A program made the position numbers and the translations under genes. The notes beneath the pieces are model-generated. The model made no database searches, was not told where the DNA came from, and was given only the letters and a program-made list of their open reading frames with translations. From positions 9,512,337 to 9,576,336 of the forward strand of contig OX422186.1 of assembly GCA_949130485.1 (NCBI GenBank): a stretch of 64,000 bases of DNA, read 5' to 3'. Source of the stretch: Agelas oroides. Taxonomy: Eukaryota; Porifera; Demospongiae; Agelasida; Agelasidae. This document shows, one piece after another, positions 52,265 through 64,000 of this stretch (positions are counted from its first letter, which is position 1; every line of letters begins with the position of its first letter).

Positions 52265-55200
52265 ATGAGTTCAAGTGACGCCAAAGAAGAGGAGCTGTGC
52301 AGCTACGGCACTATGACGAAGGGAAGGCCACCCGAAAAGCACCCACGCTGGAGACCCTCTGTCTTCGACTTCAAATCTGGAGGGACGTGTCCAACCTGCC
52401 AGGGCACGGGAAGGATTCCCAAGGGTGAGGATTCATAAACTCAGCCTCGTTTCCAGGCATTAATGTTTAGGCAGAGTCACCTGACAACATGCACACATGC
52501 AGGCCAACAAGATGAGCTTGTGGCGTTGATCCCGTACAATGACAAGAGATTGAAGCCAAGAAGAACGTGAGTGAGGGGGTTATTAATGGGAAGTTGTTTA
52601 AACCAAATTTTGTGGGACGTGATCTATATCTGACAGCTGGCTGTCCCACTTTGTCACGTGTCTGCTTTTGTCATTGGTTATGGCATGTCTCAGTTGGGGC
52701 ATTGCCTGTCATTGCCTGTTGAGAGGTATGTTCATGGTTCAAATGGTATGCGAGACCAGAGAGCTGGGCATCCGAAAGCACATGCGAAAGCAGCTTGAGT
52801 AGCTGTTTTCAATGCCATGGTCTTGACTGGATTGTAACTATATAGTACATTCACTTTGATTGAGCATGTAAGCAATGCAATGTGCAGTCCATTGTTTATG
52901 CCCAGCACTTGGCAGCCAATGTGGATGCCAAGGTAGGTTGTTCTGAAGTAGTTAGGTGTCCACATTTAGCTGGTAGGTGTCCAGATATGCCTGGACGCCC
53001 TCTAGTGCAGTCACTGTGCAAGACTCTCTCAATACCAGTATGCAATGCACATGTATTGCCCACTCAAAGGCCTGGGAGCTTATGTGCAGTTAGGTGATTA
53101 AACACCCTCACGTCCTATTTGTGATGCAAATGCTACCACATGACGGCTGCAGAACATGGATCTGATTGGTCATGTCAGCATGGTACCAGTTCAGTGACTG
53201 CAGTTTATCTTCCTCTCTCTGTTAAGAGTGTGACTTTAACAACCGATGACGCCTTTTGGCATTGTCAGTTTTTGACCACATGTTATCAGTTGGCGCAATC
53301 CGTTTTGAAGATAGGTTCTGCGCTAGCAGAAAGGGTGGGACAGGGGGAGGTGGGTGGGTGCACCGCTCTGGCTGACAGTGCATGGCGGCCGTTGCAGCTG
53401 CCTGTAGAAAAGCCCTGGTCAATGCCAGGTGGGCCATTTGTCTGCCTTCTTGCACAAACGGGCATAGAAAATGCTCCTTTCACCTTGTACAGACTCCATT
53501 TCTGGCATTTTAGGCAGCTTTTAGTCCGGAGGAGCATTCTCTGGTTGGAGGGCCCTGACTATTGAACACTCGGTAATGAGTGGGTAGGTCATGAACTCAC
53601 AGAGGATGTGTCAATAAAGCTTTGACTCAAGTTTCCAGTGCTAGCTCCAAGCAGAAGTGGAAATACGGACCAAGGAAGGTATCCATAGCTTAATAAAGAC
53701 TTCCAGTAAATAGCCTACGGTTGTTAAAGAGTTAAAACTGCTACTGCCAATAATTCTTATGGCTCCAGCAATGCACCCAACTAGTAGAATTCCTTTCTTG
53801 TGCAGGTATGATACTAGTATAAGGATCACCGTAATACAAAGCTATACTCCTTATTAGCCAAGCGAAGTGCATCCTCCTGCCTCATAAATAACACCCCTGA
53901 TCTAACACTCTCACTTTCCTCAAAGATAATGGCTTAAAATGAACCTTTGTTAGCCATTTCATGTATCTCTTCACAGCTGTCTATATGTGATCCTGGTATC
54001 CCTGCTGCTCCTGGTCATCGGTGGACTGTTGACTGCGTTCCTGTTCCCACGTAATGTTGAAATCTCGATAGTGCAGACCAACAGCACCAACAACTGGGTC
54101 AACTTGCAACATACCAACGACTCGGAACAGCTGGCCATTCTGGAAATGCAGGTGAGGATAACTGACTAATGGTGCGTACACTCCCACTCTTCTGTTACAG
54201 CTTCACTACTTGCAGTACGAAAAGCACTTTTGTAACTGCAAGTGGTGAAAGTAATGAAAACTGTTGTGGAGGACTGGAAACAAGTCTAGCATACACTCAC
54301 ACACAACCTAGTACGGTTCAAAGCAAATAGCAAAGACAATCTTCTAGTTAGCTTTGTGCCCAGACCACATAAATTTTTTGTTTGTTTGTTGGTTTATTCG
54401 ATATGAGACTATCTTCTAGCAGAAGCACAACTTCATTTTGGTTCTCTCTCATTCTCACGGTGTCTCCCTCCTTCCCCAGCCTTTTGCTTCTGTGTTGATA
54501 CATTACACATGGTTACACTTGTATGGTTAATTGATACAAATCTGTAGTCGTGGAGACCTGCTGGATACAACTAGTGATGTAGGCACAAAGGTATACTTGG
54601 AGACATTTTACTGTGAACAATGTGCTGCTTCCCTCCATCACACACACACGCAAACAGACACAGATTAAAATAAAGAACTCCAATTTCTTTCCAGTGAAAG
54701 TGAATGCGTTGAATGTCACTCTGAGTAGCCTGCTCACACGGGTGGGCCTTACCTCCTATCCTCCCTTCTCCATCAATATGAGAGCAACAAAATCTGTTAG
54801 TGGAAAGAGACATTATGTACTTCAAAGTACGAACAACAAAGTAGCAATTCCTGTTATGGGATATGCCAACACTACAGGACAACTCAAGTGTTCTTTTTGC
54901 AGTTAGAGTATACCAATAATGGGAATGTGTCACTTGTAACTATTTGTTCTGGACATACACAAGCAGCAGTGGCACTTCCTGTTAAGGGATGCGACTACAC
55001 TACAGGACAGAGTAACAACTATTGATTTACCCAGTAACAACTATCGATTTTCCCAGTAACAACTATTGATTTTCCCAGTAACAACTATCGATTTTCCCAG
55101 TAACAACTATTGATTTTCCCAGTAACAACTATTGATTTACCCAGTAACAACTATTGATTTTCCCAGTAACAACTATTGATTTTCCCAGTAACAACTATTG

Positions 55201-55894
55201 ATTTTCCCAGTAACAACTATCGATTTTCCCAGTAACAACTATTGATTTTCCCAGTAACAACTATTGATTTACCCAGTAACAACTATTGATTTTCCCAGTA
55301 ACAACTATTGATTTTCCCACACAGGTAACAGTTGTTCAGAATGCTACTTTCAAGGAGTCAAGTGCCAAGAGAGTATTGTAAGTCAGTCGTTCCTTTATCA
55401 GGAGTTTCGTCTTTATTTCTTGGCTCTCAATTCTTCTGTAGCACTATTTGTAGAAGTCAGGACTGGGAACGTTACATATTCATCCAAATCATGTAAGTAC
55501 CGCATATTGATTAACACATTACATTATTGTTTGTGAATTTCTGATTGCTACTTTATGATGAACATGTGTGTACACCTAAAAAGTTTTGGCAAGTATCAGG
55601 TGGTGTTACTTTGCACAAAATGGAGAAATAGTCTCATTCCCAAGTCCCGCCCAGCTTCTGAAAAGTTTATGTTTGGGGAGAGCTTAGGTGTAAGTGGAAG
55701 AACATCACCTTTGAAAGGCTGCAACTCAGACTAAAGTTCTGCAATAATTTTTGGGTCAGTTGTCTCTCTTTCTCCTCCACAGGGTGCTAGCAGATTATAC
55801 CTATCTCTCCCATTCATCAGACACTGTAGCTAACAACGGCCAGTACGTAGAATGTGATTTTGTCCAAACTGAAACGTCCAACAATGCTATCTGA
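52265..55894 (+). CDS. TMEM106: TMEM106-family lysosomal membrane protein
   Basis: Exons: 52265-52424, 52503-52566, 53977-54151, 54664-54741, 55325-55377, 55442-55492, 55783-55894; 693 bases, 230 residues. Type II protein of late endosomes and lysosomes. Cytosolic part with the signature GGTCPTCQGTGRIPKG and ELVALIPYNDKRLKPRRT, one helix (LYVILVSLLLLVIGGLLTAF), then a lumenal beta-sandwich with NST, NDS and NVT glycosylation sites and GQYVECDF near the end, as in human TMEM106B. A, B or C cannot be told apart. Intron 2 (52567-53976) holds no recognisable feature; intron 4 is filled by a 22-bp tandem repeat. Confidence 0.93.
55005..55322. repeat. 22-bp tandem repeat abutting a 3' splice site
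   Basis: CCCAGTAACAACTATTGATTTT (with C/T and A/T variants) repeats about 14 times. The last unit runs straight into CCCACACAG|GTAACAG, the acceptor of TMEM106 exon 5, and each unit contains a TTTTCCCAG|TAAC acceptor-like string. Confidence 0.93.
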
Positions 55895-56034
55895 ACTTTG
55901 TGCGACATGAAACCCTTCAGGCATTTGTACATTGTATGTGTTTATTTTTGTTTCTCTTTTTTGTGTTTACAATATGAGAAAAAAAAATCTGGACAGTTAG
56001 GTCATTTTCTCATTCCCATGCTGCGGTATGTAGT

Positions 56035-58526
56035 ATGGGAATAAGACGGTTAGAAGCCTACACGTGTGTTGGTGATATGCAGGAGTGTGGGTACTGCGGG
56101 AAGGTCGCTGTGTCCTCGGGAGACAAGTGGCTACCGCTGGAGTGCCACAAATGTCAGGGGCTCTTCCACCTCATCTGCCTCAAGGGAGAGCGCCCACCGG
56201 CCCTCATGGGAGATCAGCTGTTCAACTTCACCTGTGCCTTTTGCAGCCCTTTAGGCAATGAGCAGTGCTCCCGACCTAACCTGCAATGGTGAGGGTGGTG
56301 AGGGGGTAAATTTTCAGAGACGTTGTACACCAACACCATCCAGCATACTGCCACATACTGCTAGCAACATGCAAGAGCTGCAGAAATTATAGCATGCTCT
56401 GGCAGACTGGTATCAGACCTGTTTCTGGCTTGTGAGACTAGCTCTGGCTACACTAGACTAGTTACCAGTATCACTGTCCTCTGTCATCTTCTTCTGATGC
56501 AAATCTTTCTCTTATTGACCACATTTTGACATGCAGTCTTTATGGACTAGTCACATCTCACCTGTAGAAGCATTTACAGCCAGAATGATCAACCTACTCT
56601 ACGAGCTGTGAATAACTTCAAATCAACAGATTTTCTCTGACTATAAAGAAGACATGACTAACATTTCGTCCTTTGTACCAAATGACTAAGCATTTCAGAA
56701 GGGATTGACCAACCAATCAAGTGTTCTTTGCTGATCAAGGTTCCCCCGTTTACAAATGTTTCAACAGGTCACCTGTGACTACCCCTTGTTCATTATTCCA
56801 GAGTGTACTCATGCCATAACTCCCTCAAAGAAAGTGCTATTCTGTTTTCTAGGGTGCATGTGACCCATTTGGTGTTGTATAACCTGATGGTCCGGGAAGG
56901 AGGAAGGCGTGGCTTCTTCCGATGGAATGAGGACATATGTGGGTTCATCCAGGCCAACTGGTCCCGCCTCATGCCCCACCGCAAACGTACCCAGTCCTGG
57001 CACAGCACTGTTGCTGGCACCCTCTCGGTACACTGCCCAGCCATCTTCAAATCAGGTACGGCAGCAGAAGTTCTTGGTTGTTGTCCGGTCTGTACACTAA
57101 CCACCCAGCCATTGGAACTGACCCTACTTCTTGTTCCTCAGGCTTCAACCAGTTTGGTGAACATGGATGGTGGTCTCTGAGCAAGCTCACCCCTCCTGAT
57201 TTACATGTCGCCCTAGGCACTGGGACAGAGGGAAAGATACTTGGAAAGAGGAGCTGTGGAAATGCTCAGGTGACAGAGGGGGGGACTCAAGGGAACAGTG
57301 TGAAACGCTCCAAGCTGACTGTCAGTGATAGTATGCCCAAGGTGAAATGTAACTCTGCTCAGCAGACCCTCCAAACATACTCTGAGAAGTCTTTGACCGT
57401 ATCAGCATCTGTGGAGAAACAGCCACCACCTAAATGTACAGTCAAACTTGTGTGGCCTCCCCGGCATGAGGAGAAGCCAGATCCCAATCTGAGCAAGATG
57501 TCAGAGAGGCAGGAGGAAGCCTTCCTGGAGAATATGTTACACTACCAGCGGGCAGTTATGGTGCACCCGAAGGCCAGCCGCATGGTGAGGAAACTCAAGG
57601 TACGAGCACTGCAACGAAGACATGCTCTGGCTCCATTTGACTTGGATACTCATATTTGCAGAGTCTTGACGGAAACAGCAAGATATGTTGTGGATGAGAG
57701 CAAGCCTTATTATGAGCAGATTGTACCAGTTTTGCAGCCAGAGAGCAGCGCAGAGCTGAGGAAAGAGCAACCCAATGGAAACTCCAGTCTGACAGATCCT
57801 CCTACCGTTCAAGGGAACGATGTCCTGGACCACCTCAGCCTTCTCCCCGTTCTCTCACGGCCTCTCTCTCCAGAGTACACCTGCTTTGAACACTACCTCA
57901 CTGGAGTAGGCAGCTGCCTGCGTCCTCTCACCAGTCCTTACACTGCCCGAGTCCTGAAGCCATACATCTTCAGAACCTCAGAACTGAGGCCACTCAAACT
58001 GAGGGTACTTCAAGAGGTGGTTGAACATCACAGAAAAAAGATGTTTGGCTGCAAGGGTATGTGTGATACTCCGGAGTATGTTACCAAGTCAGTGGACTTT
58101 TGCTACCTACAGCCGCACCACTTGTCTGCAGTGAATGCGTTTGTCTCCCACTTTTTCTGGCCTGTGGACCTCTCTGAGTGCCTCCAGTACCCTGACTTCA
58201 CAGTAGTGGTGCTGTACGGCAGGCTGGTCATTGGCTGTGGGTTCATGACACCTGATGTAAAAGTCAACGAAGCCTATATTTCGTTTCTGGTTGTCCACCC
58301 TGACTTTTGCCATGCTGGGATTGGGAGGGTGATGCTCTACCACCTTGTGCAGACTTGCATGGGGAAGGACATTACTCTGCATGTGTCCGTTGACAATCCA
58401 GCCATGTTGCTCTACCAGCAGTTTGGCTTCAAGGCTGAGTGCTACTGTCTGGACTTTTATGAAAAGTACTACCCTCCTGGACACCACCTCTCCAAACACG
58501 CCTACCTTATGAGGCTCAGGCGGTGA
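56035..58526 (+). CDS. KAT14: Lysine acetyltransferase 14 (KAT14/CSRP2BP), ATAC complex subunit
   Basis: Exons: 56035-56288, 56853-57055, 57142-58526; 1842 bases, 613 residues (human 782). Part of the ATAC histone acetyltransferase complex. N-terminal PHD-like zinc module (CGYCGK, CHKCQGLFHLIC, CAFC at about residues 19-72), then THLVLYNLMV...RGFFRWNEDICGFI (winged-helix-like region), TVAGTLSVHCP and GEHGWWSL, a low-complexity middle much shorter than in human, and a C-terminal GNAT domain from about residue 450: YPDFTVVVLYGRLVIGCGFM, NEAYISFLVVHPDF, GIGRVMLYHLVQTCMGKD, NPAMLLYQQFGF, ending LRR. The start at 56035 is the first in-frame Met, 140 bp after the TMEM106 stop; a Met at 56077 is an alternative. 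Confidence 0.94.
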
Positions 58527-58732
58527 CTTCTTTATCTGTTACGTGCACCTATACATTCTTGGTAGCGAACCATGCAGGGGTCTGGTACCACGACTATCAC
58601 GGTGATTGACAGACATTTCACACACATACTCTCCTAGATCATCATTACAAACCAAATTACAAACTTGTTCATTAGAAACATTGTTCCTAGCTCAAGTTAC
58701 AAACTTGTTTTCACACTCAGGTGGGGCGGGGG
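58527..58732. other. Convergent spacer KAT14 / Kunitz gene
   Basis: 206 bp with the direct repeat ACAAACTTGTT; no gene seen. Both transcripts end here. Confidence 0.5.
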
Positions 58733-58854
58733 CTAGCCAGAGGTCCTGGTAGGTATTGGTAGCACAGGCTGTCCTGTTTGAACAGGGCCAGGGTCAGTTG
58801 TCATCGTCGTCGGGCCAATAGTAGTAGCTGCAGGTTCTTGAGTGGGCTCAGTAG

Positions 58855-58898
<44 letters not shown>

Positions 58899-58916
58899 AT
58901 GTGTGTGTGTGTGCGT

Positions 58917-58947
<31 letters not shown>

Positions 58948-61900
58948 CGTGCGTGCGTGTGCGCATGCGTGTGTGTGCGCATGCGTGTGCATGCGTGCAT
59001 GTGTGTGTGTGTGTGTGTGTACGCGTGCGTGTGCATGCGTGCATGTGTGTGTGTGTGTGTGTGTGTACGCGTGCGTGTGCATGCGTGTGTGTGTGTGCAT
59101 GTGTGTGTGTGTGTGCGTGCGCGTGTGTGTGTACGTGTGTGTGTGCATGCGTGCATGTGCGTGTGTGTGTGTGTGTGTATGTGTGCATGTGTGCGCGTGT
59201 GTGTGTGGCAAAGCATTCAAGACCTACACATGCAACCACTACATAATGTGCAATAATTTGCACTAACTCAAGAGGTAGTCCCCCCAATTAGTTGTTCATA
59301 TATAATTATACTAGCAACTGGACTTGAATAGTGAGGCAAGAGCAGCACATGACAACATCATCGTGTGATCTGAAATGAGGGCTAGCTGAGACACAAAGTG
59401 CCAAGGGTGACTGGTGCCCTACCAGTGCTGTCACATGCCAGGGTCACAGCCAAATTTAGGCATTCCGTGCAAATGTAAACATAAGTAGTATTGTAGTTAT
59501 GGGAACGGCCATCCCTTGTGACTGGAGACAACTTACATGTGCACCCTGCAATGCACGATTCCTGAGTCTCGAAATTGTTGTCATTGCCACGGCAACCACC
59601 GTAGATGAACTGCTCACACTCTTCAGAGGTTGAGTTGTAGAAATAGCGTCGGAAGGCAGCCCTACAAGGACCTGGGCTGGGAGGAAGCTCACACACATCC
59701 CGACATGTATCCGGTGCTACACAGTGGTTTGAATTTCCGAGCTCCACTGTTCCATTAGTACAGAAACAGCCAGAGACGCACAACGTAATACAGACAGGGG
59801 GATTACGGAAGTTGCTACACGTGGTGGGGCAGGCAGATCCACAGGTAGTGTAGACTTTGTCCCCTGAGCAAGAGGGTGTTGTTGGAGTGGGGCGAGTGGG
59901 GCGTGTGGGACGAGTGGGGGGAGTGGGGGTAGTGGTTGGGGCTAAGAGTGAGAGGAAAAGAGGGGACACATTCACTGCCAGTTCACAACACAAAAAGTTG
60001 CATGAAGAGAGAGGAAAAAATACCCACAATTCTAGCCTCCCACTGTCTGGTTTCTTACAGTTCGAAAAAACAGAAGCATAAAACCATGTGTATAACGTTG
60101 ATGTGTGGGGGAAGGGTTAGAAGGATCTTGGAGGCTCTTTCTGACCGTGTCCATCTAAGGGCTGAAGGCCAGAGCATTCATAAAGCAAAAAAGTATGTAT
60201 AAGATGGTGGAAAGGCCTAGCTGGGGACAAGGCCTAAAACAGCTGGTTACTGCACGTACATTCATACAGTAGCTACCTCACCTCAGGAGTACAAAGTTCT
60301 TCAAGATGTGTATGCATAAGCATGGATCCAATATACCCCACTCACAGGGAGACAACTTACATATGCACCCTGCAATGCACGATTCCTGAGTCTCGAAATT
60401 GTTGTCATTGCCACGGCAACCACCGTAGATGAACTGCTCACACTCTTCAGAGGTTGAGTTGTAGAAATAGCGTCGGAAGGCAGCCCTACAAGGACCTGGG
60501 CTGGGAGGAAGCTCACACACATCCTGACATGTATCCGGTGCTACACAGCGGTTTGAATTTCCGAGCTCCACTGTTCCATTAGTACAGAAACAGCCAGAGA
60601 CGCACAACTCAACACAGTCAGGGGGGTTATCGAAGTTGCTACACGTGATGGGGCAGGCAGATCCACAGGTAGTGTAGACTTTGTCCCCTGAGCAAGTGGG
60701 TGTTGTTGGAGTGGGGCGAGTGGGGCAAGTGAGAGGAGTGGGGGGAGTGGGGGTGGTGGTTGGGGCTAAGAGTGAGAAAGAGAGAAGACAAGTTCACTGC
60801 ATGATCATGAGAAGGCTGCATATCTGTACAGCCAGGGTAGGCATACCACATCTGGTCTGGCATTCCTGCAGAGTTCCAAAGTTGTTGTCATTGCCGCGAC
60901 AACCTCCGTAAATAAAACATTCACAGCGACGGGATGTTGAGTTGTAGAAGTAGCGTGGGAAGTATGCCTCACATGGCCCCACCACACGAGGGAGTGCGCA
61001 GACATCTGGGCAGGTGTCTGGACAGGCTGGAGAGAGGAGGGGGAGTACCAAATTGGTAGAGCTACATCCAGTCAACAGCTATGCACATCAGTTGTATCTA
61101 GGCACCATCCAAAATTGTGACACAATTGTAAATGTGTACAGCTGGCTCGTTTCTAGGCCCCCGCCCAGTTTTCCATTGCTTGCGGCCTATTCCCAACCCC
61201 CCACCCAGTAACTGTACTGTAAGCAAAGGAAAGCTGGGCCGAGGTCTGGGAATGGGGCTAGAGTCCCGTTAGCTACATGCATGTACAGTCACTACTGTGC
61301 ACACCACTGAATCTAGGTAGTCATGATATAAACTAGAGGGTTAACACTCCAAGCTTTGAGTGGACTTGAAACTGAAATTTAGTGTGTGTGCAAAGTGCCT
61401 GCATGGAATGGAACTATGAAACAACCTTCTTGGTCTTGTTCCCAGGCTCTCCATTAGTGGGGAGAGCCTGGGAACGAGGCTGCAAGCTTCTCACACTTGC
61501 AAGAACAGACTTACTGCAACTGTCAACTTTTCCCCTGATACGGGATGTCTTTGGGCCACTGCATTTCTGAGTGATGGTTCTGGAGCCCTTCCGTCCTTGG
61601 AAGTATGAGATTCTCACACTAAACCCATCATACTCAATGTCTGCAGTGTGTCTCTCTTTGTGCACATCATGGAGGTTGTTTCGTCTCTCTTTGTAGAGCC
61701 GGATGGACCTCCTATCATCTTGCCGGACCCTCTGACAGGGATCTCCACAGGAGAGGATGGCAGTGTAGGTGAGGGAGGAACGAAGATTCCGTGAGCGGCC
61801 ATGAACTGAGGGGGGAGACTACATCTGGTAAGGAGGTGCTGAAAGTTAACCCTATTCACAGTTTCATACCATAGTAATTAAGATTGTTCACCCACAGAGA

Positions 61901-64000
61901 AACATCTGTCGCACTTGCCTATTACAGCACCAAGAACAAACTCTTGACTTTTGTGTAGCAGTCTATCAAAACCACACTTGCAGTGTTAGCAAATGCAATG
62001 AAAAAACATCCGTCTGCACTGGCCTCGTTCCCAGGCCTCCCCTGTTTTTACCTTCCATTTGCGTTCGCATGCGCAAATGGAAGGTAAAAATGGGGGAGGC
62101 CTGGGAACAAGGCTACGTCTGCACTGGATCACCTTCAAGTTAAAATTCTCAAATTGAGGAGATGGCACCTAGTCACCTAGTGTTAAGGACTGCAGATTGA
62201 AAGGTCTAAGGTTCAATTCCCCCTTGTAACAATTTCTCTTCCGAGTGCACTCAGCCCTACCTCAGAAAGAATTTGATTTCTATCCAAGATTGCCACAGCT
62301 CCATGACAGAGAAGCAGGCTACATAACACCAAATGCACTTGTGTTGCAGAGTTAATTAGCAACTCAAAACTATTGCCTGCACTCCAAATTTAAGTTTATG
62401 TCTTGTTGCTTAAGTTTTAGAACTGAGAAAATCTTCAGAGCACAAGACCACAACCAAGCATTGGCGGTTTCAGAGCTGCCAGGTTACCCGGGCAGACGAC
62501 ACGCACGGTGGAGCCGCTACGAGTTTTCGTAAGCAATAACCACAATTGACCAGAATTTTAACCCGGGTCTGGAACCGCCAGCACAACCTGGTTTTAGTAT
62601 GTAAAACTGGAGAATAATAAGCTCAGTCTGTTCTAAACACATCTGGCCTTATACGCTACTGCAACAGTTGGTTTAGCAAGTAATTCTGGTATTGTATTCC
62701 CCGGCTATATTCTGGTATTGTATTCCCCGGCTATATTCTGGTGTTGCTATAGACTGAACCGAACCACCCAGCTGTCTTTGATGTGTGTGGGCATTCTAAA
62801 TACAACCTGCTATTCCTCAGGCTTGCCCCAGGATGATTCAGCATGCTAAGTATCAGAGATAATATTTTCCCAGGCCTGTTTTCAAATGGGCCTGGGAGCA
62901 GGCCACCCGATAACATCTGCTGCACTTGCCAATTAAGTACAAAGACTTTGTCCTTGTGTAGTGGGCTATCAAAACAACTAGCAACTTGATAGTCCACCTC
63001 CACTCCAAATTAGAGTCTTACCGCTTGAGCTTTTACAATTTTAAATAAGGAAGGTGGCATATTAGAATGTGATAACAGAAAGAACTAAGGAAATTTCAAA
63101 GCACATGAACACAACTAGGTTTTGTAGGAGAATAATCATGTGGGTGCCACCAACATCTATATTGTACCAAAAATTGGGCTGGTGAGTTGGTGCTACAATA
63201 CATCCTACTCTTATGCACTACTGCGACAACAATTGGTTCTGTAGGTATTGGGCCTCTCCAACAAATGTTTATGTTTCTAGTCACTGCCTGCTGAGCTTCC
63301 ACCTGAGAAAAAGTTTTTTAATATTCTGCACATGAAAAGCATATAGCCTTGTTCCCAGGGGGGGAGGGGCTGATATTCGAATATGTACACACTAAGTTTG
63401 AAAGCGAGTTTCTTACCCGTCAAGATTAGTAGTTTCGACTACACTAACATCTGGAGTCCAGAACTGCGGTAGAGCGCTTGAACGGATGATCCAGTGCGTT
63501 ATTTTGCGGTTGGGTCCCTCCCCTCCTATGTCCACCTCACGTCCAACTGACGTCATTCACGTGATGAATGGTCCCAGGCGTTCCCCATTTTATGCTGCTC
63601 TTCCGCTCCCGTGTATTATTGTGAATGCAAACAGAAGGTAAAACGGGGGAGGCCTGGAAACAAGGCTAAAAAGCACTACACGTAACTACAGTTGTGGTTG
63701 CTGAAAATATGGGTAAGGTTATTCACAAGCTGCAGCTGGAAATAATAGTAACAACTGCATAACTGCAAAACTTCTAGCCGATCATGATCAGAAATGCATA
63801 CAAACATAATTTTATTGGACTGGTCTCATGTATAACAACTGAATAGACAGTGATAATGCAATAAACGGAAGCTTACTGGCACAACTTGTTCTTTGCACAT
63901 CAGAGATCCGACACTCTCCAGCATTGGCCCTATACTGTCTCACGATCTGTTTTGCTAGGAACCGTGTAAAGTTAGTCATCCTGCTCCCCTGCGATGGACA
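58733..64000 (-). CDS. Secreted multidomain Kunitz/TIL protease inhibitor (5' end off window)
   Basis: Exons found: 63877 to beyond 64000, 61515-61805, 60847-61026, 60361-60765, 59537-59941, 58733-58854; all junctions are phase 1. The first two exons encode an unrecognised cysteine-containing region ([11 protein letters not shown]..., [15 protein letters not shown]). Next is a Kunitz domain ([14 protein letters not shown]...CQTRC), then two nearly identical exons each with a Pro/Thr linker, a ten-cysteine TIL domain ([14 protein letters not shown]...PDTC) and a Kunitz domain ([14 protein letters not shown]...CIAGC), and a Thr/Pro-rich C terminus ([14 protein letters not shown]). The second and third Kunitz domains have Arg at the P1 site (trypsin type); the first has Glu and an extra cysteine. 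The protein should act outside the cell against serine proteases. Confidence 0.86.
58857..59210. repeat. Long (GT)n/(GTGC)n microsatellite
   Basis: About 350 bp of GT with many GTGCATGC and GTACGCGTGC interruptions. On the gene strand it is a CA tract ending at the acceptor of the last Kunitz-gene exon (CACACAG|CTACTG, 58854). Confidence 0.95.
61145..61262. mobile_element. Palindromic MITE remnant in Kunitz-gene intron
   Basis: TGGCTCGTTTCTAGGCCCCCGCCCAGTTTTCC...GGAAAGCTGGGCCGAGGTCTGGGAATGGGGCTA pattern with imperfect arms (quoted here only as end motifs CTCGTTTCTAGGCC and GGTCTGGGAATGGGGC). A second short one, CTTGTTCCCAGGCTC...GAGCCTGGGAACGAGG, is at 61433-61482. Confidence 0.65.
62020..62115. 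mobile_element. Palindromic MITE (TGGCCTCG type)
   Basis: 96 bp flanked by an exact 9-bp duplication CGTCTGCAC (62011-62019, 62116-62124). Confidence 0.88.
63344..63668. mobile_element. Longer TAGCC-type element
   Basis: 325 bp starting TAGCCTTGTTCCCAGG and ending GCCTGGAAACAAGGCTA, flanked by AAAAGCATA/AAAAGCACT. Its right arm matches the arms of the 420-544 type (CTCCCGTGTATTAT). The interior is unique, so it may be a less reduced relative of the short palindromes. Confidence 0.7.

Larger units (their letters stand above)
61806..63876. other. Large Kunitz-gene intron with duplicated blocks and MITEs
   Basis: No exon recognised. Blocks around 61898-61985 and 62365-62460 resemble 62920-62990 and 62995-63120 (shared CAAAACCAC/CAAAACAAC and CACTCCAAATT strings), so a segment is repeated twice. 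62655-62745 has a 27-bp repeat (TTCTGGTATTGTATTCCCCGG). 62163-62230 looks tRNA-like (B-box-like GGTTCAATTCCC) and may be a SINE head. Confidence 0.5.

Noticed and set aside
53140-53565. 141-residue open frame in TMEM106 intron 2
   Set aside because: No recognisable domain, no matching splice phase, and a competing frame on the other strand.
57537-58499. Minus-strand open frames opposite KAT14
   Set aside because: Shadows of the long KAT14 exon.
62731-63003. 90-residue minus-strand open frame as an upstream exon of the Kunitz gene
   Set aside because: It lies in a duplicated repeat block, its phase does not fit the phase-1 exon chain, and the exon at 63877 joins the one at 61805 directly in phase.

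Overview
The window looks like nuclear DNA of an early-branching animal, most likely a sponge. This is an inference: the genes are compact, have many short spliced introns, and are clear one-to-one relatives of animal genes (OGG1, ERp72/PDIA4, SENP1/2, EIPR1, INSIG, C18orf21, TMEM106, KAT14). The DNA between and inside them is packed with short palindromic transposons, CA/GT tracts and minisatellites. I cannot name the species. Gene models were built by hand from homology, GT/AG splice sites and reading phase. In every model with both ends inside the window the coding exons sum to a whole number of codons.

Positions 1-26.8 kb hold a tandem array of six near-identical minus-strand genes for a single-pass C-type-lectin-like receptor (signal peptide, CTLD split over two exons, one membrane helix, proline-rich and acidic cytoplasmic tail). 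The array runs off the left edge, so gene 1 is partial. Neighbouring genes are separated by a plus-strand relic of the last coding exon of a DPY19-type C-mannosyltransferase gene, copied along with the array. Large intron insertions, present in genes 1-5 and absent from gene 6, and elements present in only one unit give a relative chronology of the amplification.

Positions 26.9-33.4 kb hold two tandem plus-strand paralogues of a small six-cysteine, one-helix, PPxY-tailed membrane protein (STMC6 type, like CYYR1/Shisa). The first has a 1.9-kb KDZ-like DNA transposon in its last intron. Positions 34.4-58.5 kb are an ordinary housekeeping cluster: OGG1 (+), ERp72 (-), SENP (+), EIPR1 (-), INSIG (-), C18orf21-like (-), TMEM106 (+), KAT14 (+). 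Positions 58.7-64 kb hold a secreted Kunitz/TIL protease-inhibitor gene (-) whose 5' end lies beyond the right edge.

The housekeeping genes do not form a pathway. ERp72, INSIG and TMEM106 act in the endomembrane system, SENP and KAT14 in the nucleus, OGG1 in DNA repair. The most unusual features are the lectin/DPY19-relic array, an ERp72 that has lost a catalytic cysteine in its third thioredoxin domain, and the repeated use of CA-rich or other tandem repeats as the tract just before 3' splice sites.
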